10,944 bases of DNA from Irineochytrium annulatum. Its lineage: Eukaryota; Chytridiomycota; Chytridiomycetes; Chytridiales; Chytridiaceae. Both the position numbers and the translations under genes were made by a program. A model generated the notes under the pieces. It did not search any database. It had not been told where the DNA came from and was given only the letters and a program-made list of their open reading frames with translations. Below, piece after piece: positions 1 through 7,641 of this stretch. The stretch spans positions 1 to 10,944 of the forward strand of contig JADGJL010001019.1 in the NCBI GenBank assembly GCA_027600665.1, in the 5' to 3' direction. Position 1 is the first letter of the stretch; every line of letters starts with the position of its first letter.

Positions 1-1473
1 GTGTGCCGGCGTGGTTTGGGATCGAGGCGCTTCTCGCTGGTTGGGTCCACCGGAGTGCTCTTACTCTTTGCCTTCTTCTTCGCGGTTGTCTTTGAAACGG
101 GCTGCGACTTTTGGATGCCGGCGAAGCGGTTGACGGGGATGGCGGGTACGCGGGGCGGGCGACTTTTTGAGGTAGTGGAGCCGGCGGCGGATAATACGGC
201 CGGTGTGTTTGGGGATGTGGGTGTGGGTGAGCGCTTCGCGACGGGGTTGACGACTATGGCCGATTTTGTTGGATGGGGAGTAGTCGACTTGCTGGATGGA
301 GGATGGAGTGTGGAGGAGGTGCTCGAGGCGGCCTCGATAAGTGGCCGCGGTACACTAGTCGCCGTCCGCGTAACGGATCTGAGCAGCGACGCGACCGAGA
401 AGACGTTGTTCATCCTCTCCAGCAGACGTCCACTTGGTGGCGAGTCCTCGGGCGATCGGCTCCCCGTAGACACGGCGCCGCCGGGTACCTCCGCCTCTGA
501 CGCGTTGTCGCCTGGAGATGGGGCTGGGAGCGCCGGTAGGGTCTTGTTGAAGGTTTCGCCGACGAAGACGGACGAGAGGGCCAGGCTAGCGGATCGTGTG
601 GGGCGGGGAGCTAGGATGGTGCTCAGCAACTGACACTGAGAGGTCAGGTAATAAATCAATACCTGAGCGTGATTCCTCATCCGTACCAAGCACCCCTCCG
701 TCCATCTCCTCCACCTCCTCCTCCGTCCCCTCGTTACTACTATTCCTACCCACCGTCCGACGTTCATCAGCTCCAACCTCCTCCATTATACTACGTTCAC
801 CTCTTTTCTCCAAGAAAGCAGGGCTGCTCCCAAACGCATGTAGCGAGTTGCCCTCGGTCGGCGTGGGAAGTTCTATATCGTCCACGTCCCCTTCCTCGTC
901 CCAATGGTCCTCCACCCTCACCCAGCCACCCTCCACCCGGCCAGCCACCCTATTCCATGCACCCCCCATCTCCTTCTCCAACCTCTCCATCTCCAATTTC
1001 CGCACATTCTCCCTCTCTCTTTCGAGCAACCTCCTCAGGCTCTCAATCTCCCGATCCCTGTCCTCCAGTGCCTGCACCAGCCTCCGGTTCGACTCGGCCA
1101 GCCGAGCTTGTCCACCCATGCTATTCCCACGGCGTGCGGGGTCCAGCGCCGGCACGCCGTCGCGATGAAGGGGTTTCGGGTCCTCTGAACGGGTGCCGCA
1201 CCCCGGCCCGACGTTGCCGTCGGCCTCGGATGACTCCCCGGATATCCCCAGCAACGGCGGACTCCCCCCCGGCGTCGACAAGCGTGAGACCATGCGCTTC
1301 AGGCCGTCGATGTCGCGATTCTGCTCGTCCAGCTTGCGCTGCTGGTGCGCCAGCACGGAAAGGATCGTCTGCGTCTGAGAAGACGGAGGGGCCGGTCCGG
1401 GGGCGGAGGAGGGGGATGTCACGGCCATGGACTGCTGTTGTTGAAGGGGTGACGGGGGGCCAACGCCGTGCAT
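1..1473 (-). CDS. Coiled-coil, Pro/Ser-rich hypothetical protein, partial (C terminus beyond left edge)
   Basis: I do not recognise this protein. It has two exons, 1473-663 and 610-1, separated by a 52-nt intron (662-611) with donor GTATTG, branch-like TTGCTGAG and acceptor CCTAG. The second exon stays open to the window edge, giving at least 473 residues. The start is the first ATG of the frame, with A at -3. A Gln run (QQQQ, about residues 11-14) and a Pro/Ser stretch lead into a short coiled coil (about 35-65, QRKLDEQNRDIDGLKRM). A longer, highly charged coiled coil follows at about 121-171 (ESLRRLLERERENVRKL). After it come an acidic region (about 190-265) and a Ser/Thr/Pro-rich tail with a basic patch (KKKAKSKS) near the edge that could be a nuclear localisation signal. 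The composition suggests a cytoskeletal, scaffold or nuclear protein, which is inference only. The stop of the next gene on the same strand lies 142 nt upstream. Confidence 0.75.
611..662 (-). other. Intron of the coiled-coil gene
   Basis: This is a 52-nt intron read on the minus strand: donor CAG|GTATTG, acceptor ATCCTAG. Reading through it hits a TAG in the following frame. Splicing it out joins two long open frames in phase 1 (TCA G|CT), and the downstream frame is then open for 610 nt to the window edge. Confidence 0.75.
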
Positions 1474-1615
1474 TGTGTGATGAACAGTCGATATTCTGCA
1501 AGCCACCAAGACATGGGAGTCCGACCATCGAGCTTCCGCTGGAAAACATATACGACCATGTTATGGATAGACTCTGCTCCAACTATAGTACATCACTCGA
1601 CCGAGTCCAACTTCC

Positions 1616-4537
1616 CTAAGCCGTAACAGCCACAGCCAGCGACTTCTGCCTCCTCCCCTGCTTGCTCACCGAGCTCGGCCTCCGGCCCCTGCTCTTGCCC
1701 TCGGGGCTCCTGGACCGCGACCGGCCAGCTGGGCTCGACCGCGACCTTTCGCCAAGGATGGCGGCCGTCTCGGCGTTCTGCCGCTCGACGATGTGCGCCA
1801 GGATGGACTCGACCTCGGATTTGGGACGGGTTCCGGCTTTTAGGCGGGATTTCTGCCATGAAGGAGGGGGTGGAGGTTAGGAGGGCGGAAGGAGTGATAG
1901 AAGATAAGGAGTGAAAGAGGTGGAAGGATGAAATAGGCGACAGAAGGATGGAGGGATAGAAGGAAGCGAAGACATTTAATAGAGAACGGGAATACAACGA
2001 GCAGGAGGAAAGAAGGTAGAAAGGGAAAGTAACTCGGAAACGAACCTCCGTATCATTCGGCAAAGCCTTGTTAAGAAGCTCATACCACTTTTCGGGGTTG
2101 GCAAACCATTGAGAATACTACAGGCCAACTTCTTTAGCAAACTGTGCAGATTTAGTGCCATACCTTCAATCTCCTCGCGTGGAGAAGTTGCTTATGGTCT
2201 AAGCTGAGGTTCAGCCGGCTGTCCGAGCTGTGCATCGGCATCGCGGGATCGACCCGCGTGCATGTGTAGAAGGGTGCTGCCATTGACAGCAATTATTAGC
2301 CTCACTTTCCCTAGGTGGTCTCAAAAACTTACGTTTCGTCGCTTTGCTTTGACCTGTTTCCCCCCAGAAGCGTGCAAAAGTCAGAACAAAACACCAAACC
2401 TCCAGACATGCAAGGTACTTACCCAGCTCCCCACCAACCTCCTTCCCCTTCCCCTCACCGCCCACCCTTCCCTGCCCCTTCACAACCCCATTCATCCTCA
2501 ATCGTCCCAGCATAACTTCCGGCGGGTCCTCCTCGACGTTCAAAATCGCGGCCCTCGGTCGGCCGCGATCCATCATCACAGGCTTCCACGGGCTCAGGCT
2601 GAGCAGGTCCTCAAACTCCCTACCGGCCTCGGATGCCGATTCCGCGGGGGTACCGGGCGAGGAGGGAGAGTCCGGGGCGAGGGGCGCCACGGCGGTTAGG
2701 GGGGTAGTGTGTGGCGCGGGCGGATGAGGGGAAGGGCCGCCCATGACGCGGTGGACCCATGCTTGGAGCTCGCGGAGCACTGCCATTGCAACATTAGAAG
2801 GGGGGAAAGAGCAGGCGGGTGGGTATTTTACCTCGCCGCATCTCGGCCTCGGCGACGGCGTCCTCGTTGAAGAAGACGTCCGGGTCCCCGCCAAGCACGG
2901 CCAGCTGTCGAGACGCGTCGATCATGTGGGCGTATCGTTTCGCGAGGTTCGACGTCGCGTGCGGCTTCGCTGGCCTGCCGTGCACCGTGTGCCACGCGGG
3001 CGTCTCAGCCGATGGAGAATCAGCGGCGAATTGGCGGAGAGCTGATGTCGGTGTTCCACGCCGACGCTGCGCGGCTGGGAGGTCCGACCGCGTCTTGGCT
3101 TTCGTGTTCACCTTCAACGGTGCGGAAGTTTGCTCGTCGTCAGAGTCGTGGATGGCGATTTGGACGCCGGAGAGGTTGTCGAATGACAGGGAGTTGTTCG
3201 AGTCGTCACCGTTGGCGTCGGGAGCTAATGTGCCATGAAGGCGGGCCGGTTTGATGACGGGGAAGTCGAGTTGGGACGACGTGATGGAGGAGATGGTGGC
3301 GTCGCTGCCGGATTCGGAAGGCTCGTACGCGTTAGGTCGAGGTCTGCTGCTGCGGGGTCGGATTTCGGCCTTGAGGTCGGCGGTGCGATGGAAACCTTCG
3401 TCGTCGTCATCGTTCGCGAAGGACCGAACAACAACGGTCCCATCATCCTCCTGAACTTCCGCGCGCGCCGACGTGACCGACACGCGTTCATCCACCTCGT
3501 CCTCCTCCCTCCTCCACTCTTCCGCAAACTCCCCAATATCCGACCCTTCGTCCTCCTTCTTCGCCCTTGCCCTCACTTTCGCCGAGCTGGATGCGAACCT
3601 CCGACGATGCCGCCCGACGACCTCCATCACCTTTCTCACGACGCCGGCCTGTTGATTTGTTAAGCCACCGCCTTCCTCGAGATCCAGGAGGAGACCCTCG
3701 GCCGCGAGGGATGACACGGGGTCCGACGGCGCCAGAATTTCGGGCTTGGCCAGTCTTGCGCTTCTTCCACGACCGCTGCGCGCTCTCTGCTCCTTACCCG
3801 TCAGCCCCGCATCTCGTTCTTTCGCCCTCACTCTTTCCATTTTCTCGAGCAACAAAGCCGTCGGTGCCACACCCCCGTCGCTCGTCACCTGCGCGGCGCA
3901 CTCCATCGCCCGCAGCCTATCCAACCTCCTCTGCAGCCTCGGGAAATGCCTCGTGTTACAATTCGCAGGCGTCACGATCGCTTCCGCTTTGCCCGCATCA
4001 TCGCGCGCTGGCGCAACAGGCGCCGTCCTCGGCCTTGTGCTGACGGCCGTCGATCCAGGCCGCCTCGAGCGCGTGTGGCCGGCGGAGAACGGAGCGCGGA
4101 TGAGGAAGGGCGAAGGGATGGGGAAGTGCGTCGGGTTGCCAATGGCGGGTGCAGTAGTGACGGTTGCGACCGGGGATGAGGACGTTGGACGGGGAGGAAG
4201 TCGCAGCGTGAGGCGCTCCCCGAACTCGCTTACTTGGACCCTGGCACGCTCGGAGGTAAGAAAACGCGTGTAGTAGATGGAATACCTACAAGGAGTCTGC
4301 CGGATTCCTAATGCCGACGATGGCGCCGGTGATGCTAGCGCGTCGACGTCCGCTCTGAACTCGACAAGCGCGGTGACTGGGCGTCGGAGTCGTCCGCGGC
4401 CGCTCAGGCTTTGTTGGGGTTGCAACGCTGACTGGCGTCGCCGGCGTCCGCCTCCCAATCGTGCGGTGGTCGGGTTGGCCCTTGGCGCCGATGCCTGTGA
4501 TGCCGAGGCCGTCCATTCGCGTGCGCGTGGTGGCCAT
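1616..4537 (-). CDS. Seven-exon hypothetical protein, disordered and charged, with RS-rich C terminus (818 aa)
   Basis: I do not recognise this protein. Exons on the minus strand are 4537-4290, 4240-2832, 2779-2423, 2353-2333, 2276-2164, 2117-2046 and 1852-1616; they sum to 2457 nt, all phases agree, and the gene ends in TAG. Donors are GTAGGT, GTAAAA, GTAAGT, GTAAGT, GTATGG and GTTCGT. The start ATG (CAGCATGGCC) is the first in frame. The N terminus is basic and Pro/Thr-rich. Residues about 180-245 are Arg/Lys/Leu-rich and probably helical (RLQRRLDRLRAMECAAQ). An acidic region spans about 310-365 (FANDDDDEG). Helical, better-folded segments lie near 525-565 (DVFFNEDAVAEAEMRR then VLRELQAWVHRVM) and 700-765 (YSQWFANPEKWYELLNK; SEVESILAHIVERQNAE). 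The tail is RS-rich (RSRSRSPEGKSRGRR). These features fit a nuclear or cytoskeletal protein, which is inference. The least certain points are the first acceptor (4241, or the in-frame alternative a few bases on) and the long last intron. Confidence 0.78.
1853..2045 (-). other. Last and longest intron (193 nt) of the RS-tail gene
   Basis: Read on the minus strand, the donor is GAG|GTTCGT, the interior is pyrimidine-rich, there is a strong branch site CCTCCTAACC, and the acceptor is CATGGCAG. Removing it joins NDTE to KSRLKAG in phase 0, and the frame then runs 237 nt to TAG at 1618-1616. It is about three times longer than the other introns in the window. The ATG overlapping its acceptor is not a real start. 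Confidence 0.65.
2333..2353 (-). other. 21-nt microexon of the RS-tail gene
   Basis: On the minus strand, GTCAAAGCAAAGCGACGAAAC lies between acceptor GGAAACAG (intron 2422-2354, donor GTAAGT, branch TTCTGAC) and donor GTAAGT (intron 2332-2277, branch GCTAATAA, acceptor TGGCAG). It adds seven codons' worth of sequence with split codons at both ends (G|GT and C|CA) and keeps the frame into the next exon. Both flanking introns have near-consensus signals. Confidence 0.7.
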
Positions 4538-4963
4538 GCTGTATGGGTGGTCGCGTGTGGAGATCACTTGTCAAATACCGGTGAGGGGTAAACCCGCGTA
4601 GATCTGCGCGTTTAAAGAAGACAGCATCAATATTTTCCTGTAGTAGAAAGCAATATCAGTTTTGACCAAGAAAGAATCGCGACATTGGCAGTCCCGCATT
4701 CGGACCAAATTGTCCATCGGCGATGTGCCTTCATGACATGACGTGGCGATACCGGCTCTGCATGCGATCTGTTGTAGGACTTCGAGCGTCCCTCACCCAA
4801 TCTCGTTGATGACACGAAACCCGCCTGCCTGCCAAAACCTGAAAAGTTTGAAGCGTGGAGGCATAAAGAGGAATTTGTGAAGTTGCTGGAAGATAGAGAT
4901 GTTGTGCCTCGCCTTCATCGACTGGCGAGGAATGAGCGCTGTAAGACTTTGGGATGGGAGTGA
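4536..4963 (+). CDS. Candidate small three-exon gene or 3' remnant of a larger gene (about 102 aa)
   Basis: I do not recognise the product. Three coding-like blocks join in phase 0: 4536-4580, 4647-4724 and 4778-4963 (TGA at 4961-4963). Intron 4581-4646 has donor GTGAGG and acceptor CTGTAGTAG; intron 4725-4777 (53 nt, the usual size here) has donor GTGCCT and acceptor TGTTGTAG. The last exon gives 61 residues of well-mixed composition, such as PEKFEAWRHKEEFVKLLEDR and RLHRLARNERCKTLGWE. The middle exon gives KKESRHWQSRIRTKLSIGD. Codon third positions are less GC-rich than in neighbouring genes. The 5' end is the weak part. The first in-frame ATG used overlaps the start codon of the divergent minus-strand gene, two further in-frame ATGs lie upstream inside that gene, and exons 2 and 3 have no internal Met. 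It could therefore be a small gene, a decayed duplicate, or chance. Confidence 0.42.
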
Positions 4964-5180
4964 AGCTGTTGGCAACGCATGTAATTTCTGAAGGGAGAAA
5001 TATGTGTTTAGGTACACCGTGTTTATTGATTAAGTCGCCTCGCCCAAGATTGGCGCCGGCCTCAACGCCAGTATATTGAATGCTTTGTAAAGTGTGACAT
5101 ATTATATCACGTGTTCAAGGTATGACGCCCTGGTGTGCCCTACATATCCTGTCCCCACCACCTCCAACCCGCCAAGCATA
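4964..5180. other. Convergent intergenic region
   Basis: This stretch lies between the stop of the candidate plus-strand gene and the stop (5183-5181) of the minus-strand membrane-protein gene. It is more AT-rich than its surroundings (tracts such as GTGTTTATTGATTAAG and ACATATTATATCAC), as expected for fungal 3' untranslated regions and polyadenylation sites for both genes. No convincing coding frame or RNA gene is seen. Confidence 0.5.
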
Positions 5181-7251
5181 TCAATACCACTGCCTCCTCG
5201 CATCCTCATAGCACCTGTTTCCCATAAACGGCGCGTTCGTGTCCGCGATCAAGATCGGGCCCAGGGCCATCGTCATTCCGAACGCCAAGAACGCCACCGA
5301 AGCCGTCGTGAGCCCAAACCTCTGAAACTCATCCAGCCCGAGCTCAAACTCGTACCCGCCCAGCCGGCGCTCGAGCCAGAAGGAGACGCCGTCGAGAAGA
5401 ACGCCAATCGCGGACCAAGCTACGCAGCGCGTGAACCACTCCAGCGCGTTGATGGAGAAGTTGCAGGCGTACCAGGTGGAGGTAGGTGGCAGGACAAAGA
5501 GGAGGGAGAGGAGGGAGGCGAGAAGGGAGGTGCATTGGTCCGTCAGGTGATCGCCGAGTGCGAGGTAGGCGGAGGTCACGTTTGGGTCTTGCGGCTCGTA
5601 CGGAGGTGCTGTTGTTGCAGAAAAAAGCGATGAGAATGATGTTTAGGAAAGACAAAGGGGCACGCACTCTCATCCAGTAATGCCTCATCCAACAATTCTC
5701 CATCCAATTGGATCTCGATCTCCGTCGCAGCGGTGTCGCCGCCTTCCTTCTCCTTCTCCGCAGCGACGATTTGCTCAACATTCGCAGCCTCCAACGCGCC
5801 GTCGCCTTGCTCCTTCTCTGCGACTACGATTTGCGCGACGTTCGCACTCCTGTAGTCACTCCTCGTGGTTCTAAACTCGGTCGACAGGGACTCTGCCCGC
5901 TTGCCGTTATCCGTCGCGTCGAGGGACTCGGCCCGCCGGCCGCTCTCCTTCCTGGTCAACCTGCCGCTCTCCGTCACAGTTTGGCGGGACTTCATAGTCA
6001 AACGGGACGACCTCCCTATCGTCCGCTCCCTGCTCAACCCTCCGGTGTTCGTGGACGACGCGGCCCAATCTTTCAATATCGCTGCCTGCCCGCCCGTCAC
6101 CTTCTCCTCCGCCCACATGCCGACGATCTCCCCAATTGGGATCTTGACCTCCGTTTCTATTTCCTTTTCGTTCTCTTTCTTCTTCTCGATCTCCGGTGCC
6201 GAGTCATCGTGAACATCCGACACCGGGTTCGGCGGCGCGCTGACGGCGGAAACGATAGGGTCTACACGGGCCTTCCGAAGGCGTCGGGAGTGGAGGTACG
6301 CGCGAGCGCAGCGCTCGGCGAGCGAGAAGAGCTGGGAGCACATCATGGAGATATAGTAGACTGAAGTCGATGAGCGTATGATCATGAACTTGCCGACGAC
6401 GCCCCAGGAAAGACGGGAGTTCATGTTGGAAACCATCTGTGTTTGTCCAATGCACCACCGCGTTAAATCCTGCATAAACTTAAACGAAAGAGAGCTGACC
6501 TGATTGATGTTGCCGCCGATCTCCTCCTCGCGCGACTGCGCTTTTGGGGAGACGAAAAACAGCCTGAACGCGAACCAGCCGAGCACCATGCGCACCAGAG
6601 GCACGGCCACGCCCAACACCACTCCGCTGATCAGGCTCTCGTATGTAGACCAGTTTCCGGCCGCGAGCGACAAGTTGGCGACCAGGGAGATGCCGGTAAG
6701 GAACATGAAGTAGAACGACTGTGTGCACCCATCATTAACTTTTGAGACAACCAAACGGCATCGGTACATACTGAGATGATTTGATAAGGCAACCACACCT
6801 TGACGAAGTACACCTGCCACCGCTTTAGGTACCGCGTGAATCCGGGGGGCCCGTCCATGACGGGCTGGTAGCTCGTGCAGGAGAAAAACGTTGTGGACGC
6901 CGTGACCACGCAGTGCACGGGGATCAATGTCCAGGTAGGCCACGATGGCGTCAGGAGCCAAACTCCCACCACGCCCGCCGTGTACGCGAACGTTGCCAGG
7001 GAGGCGTCGAAGAAGGGCCCGACGAAGGTGTAGAAACGACCGAAGAAGCACGGGGGGACGTAGCAGATGCTCCAGAACGCGAGAAAGCCGAAGGCGACGA
7101 CGTCGTCCCGGTAGGGCTTGTCGGTGGACCAGTCGACTGTGATCAGGCTAAGGGCGATGGTGGCGATTGAGACGGCGGCCGCGACGCCAAAGATGAAGAG
7201 AGACGTCACGAAGGGCCGCACGAGGCAGCGGAGGACGAGGACGGCGGCCAT
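5181..7251 (-). CDS. Polytopic membrane protein of unknown function, three exons (652 aa)
   Basis: Exons on the minus strand are 7251-6772, 6718-5668 and 5608-5181 (TGA). Introns are 6771-6719 (53 nt, GTATGT...CACACAG, branch GTTAATG) and 5667-5609 (59 nt, GTGCGT...CAACAG, branch CCTAAAC). Phases agree and the total is 1959 nt. The start has A at -3 (AGCATGG). About six hydrophobic segments lie in the first 216 residues, near 12-37, 51-71, 82-101, 107-124, 152-178 and 188-216. A weaker one lies near 270-293. A charged, Ser-rich hydrophilic loop follows from about 300 to 510. Three more hydrophobic segments end the protein, near 537-556, 566-588 and 608-632. The loop has a 20-residue tandem duplication (451-490) and a smaller repeat around RRAESLDATD/KRAESLSTEF. 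The N terminus is itself a hydrophobic segment, so it may act as a signal anchor. No catalytic motif or known family was recognised. It is transcribed divergently from the ABC transporter. Confidence 0.85.
5729..5848 (-). repeat. Two-copy 60-bp tandem repeat inside the membrane-protein gene
   Basis: Two adjacent 60-bp units (5848-5789 and 5788-5729, minus strand) encode residues 451-470 and 471-490. The copies share the core ANV-QIV-AEKE (SANVAQIVVAEKEQ and AANVEQIVAAEKEKE). At DNA level the plus-strand word ACGATTTG recurs at 5766 and 5826, exactly 60 bp apart. The unit length is a multiple of three, so copy-number change would not break the frame. The copies have diverged, so the duplication is not very recent. 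Confidence 0.8.
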
Positions 7252-7340
7252 GCTGTCGCGTAACTAGCCTCCGGGAAGTGCTCGATGTAAATCGCGACCT
7301 TGGGGTGTCGCGGCCGTCGATCCTGGAGATTGTGTGTGCA

Positions 7341-7354
7341 CGCGGTATACCGCG
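7341..7354. repeat. Perfect 14-bp palindrome CGCGGTATACCGCG
   Basis: The sequence equals its own reverse complement over 14 bp. It contains CGG and CCG half-triplets, the kind of element bound by dimeric fungal zinc-cluster (Zn2Cys6) regulators. It sits 90 bp upstream of the minus-strand gene start and about 290 bp upstream of the transporter start. Binding is inference. Confidence 0.45.
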
Positions 7355-7545
7355 CGGACCTGCGGATAACGCGTATTCCGCGGGCGCGCGTCGGCGGCAG
7401 CGCGTGTAGCGATGCATGGGATGCATGCCCTTTACTGTGGTCGACGGGGCCGCCGTCGTCGTCGTCCAACCGCGGTCCGCATTTCGGCCAAGGACGCACG
7501 CTTCCTAGCCAACCGGCGACTCTGCCGACGAGTCGGGACCGCAGT

Positions 7546-7553
7546 CATATATC
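7546..7553 (+). promoter_or_regulatory. TATA-like element for the ABC transporter gene
   Basis: CATATATC is the only clearly TATA-like word in the 390-bp divergent region. It lies about 90 bp upstream of the ATG at 7642, a plausible distance for a fungal gene with a short leader. The minus-strand gene has no equivalent close to its start. Confidence 0.35.
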
Positions 7554-7641
7554 TGGCACGGTCACTATCAACGAGCCCCACGGAATTCCGAGTGCTTGAG
7601 CCGACGCGCGTCAATTCTGGATTTCACAGGATCATTCGCAA

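Larger units (their letters stand above)
7252..7641. promoter_or_regulatory. Divergent promoter region between the membrane-protein gene and the ABC transporter
   Basis: These 390 bp separate two head-to-head start codons (7251 minus, 7642 plus) and must hold both promoters. The region is very GC-rich and I saw no convincing coding frame. Visible elements are a perfect 14-bp palindrome at 7341-7354, a doubled GATGCATG word (7411-7418 and 7420-7427), and a TATA-like CATATATC at 7546-7553 about 90 bp before the transporter start. TGCACGC at 7337-7343 matches the core of the animal metal-response element TGCRCNC. That match is short, and fungi do not normally use that factor, so it may be chance. 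Confidence 0.6.

Noticed and set aside
1..633. Long plus-strand open frame opposite the coiled-coil gene
   Set aside because: It is the antisense shadow of a spliced minus-strand frame that stays open across the same bases, and its own start lies at the window edge. The minus reading has a clean intron and coherent composition.
669..1619. 316-codon plus-strand Pro/Ser-rich open frame
   Set aside because: It is a shadow in GC-rich DNA. The minus strand encodes heptad-like coiled coils here, which are unlikely by chance.
1474..1670. Possible fusion of the two leftmost minus-strand genes across a 142-nt gap
   Set aside because: A GTGAGC donor at 1669 could skip the TAG, but joining it to acceptors ending at 1615, 1539 or 1496 gives a stop or the wrong frame, so two separate genes fit better.
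1593..2063. Minus-strand open frame beginning near MAEIPPKSRNP
   Set aside because: It reads through the long intron. Its ATG lies in the acceptor CATGGCAG, and the adjacent frame ending in an RS-rich tail is the better exon.
2211..2894. 227-codon minus-strand frame as a gene of its own
   Set aside because: It is one exon of the RS-tail gene plus read-through of introns on both sides.
3746..4273. 175-codon plus-strand frame
   Set aside because: It is antisense to a long exon of the RS-tail gene, with no splice logic or recognisable domain.
4627..5017. Two small minus-strand frames (62 and 74 codons) as genes
   Set aside because: Their composition is poor, and the plus strand of the same DNA gives a better coding pattern with splice sites. 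Neither has a supporting context.
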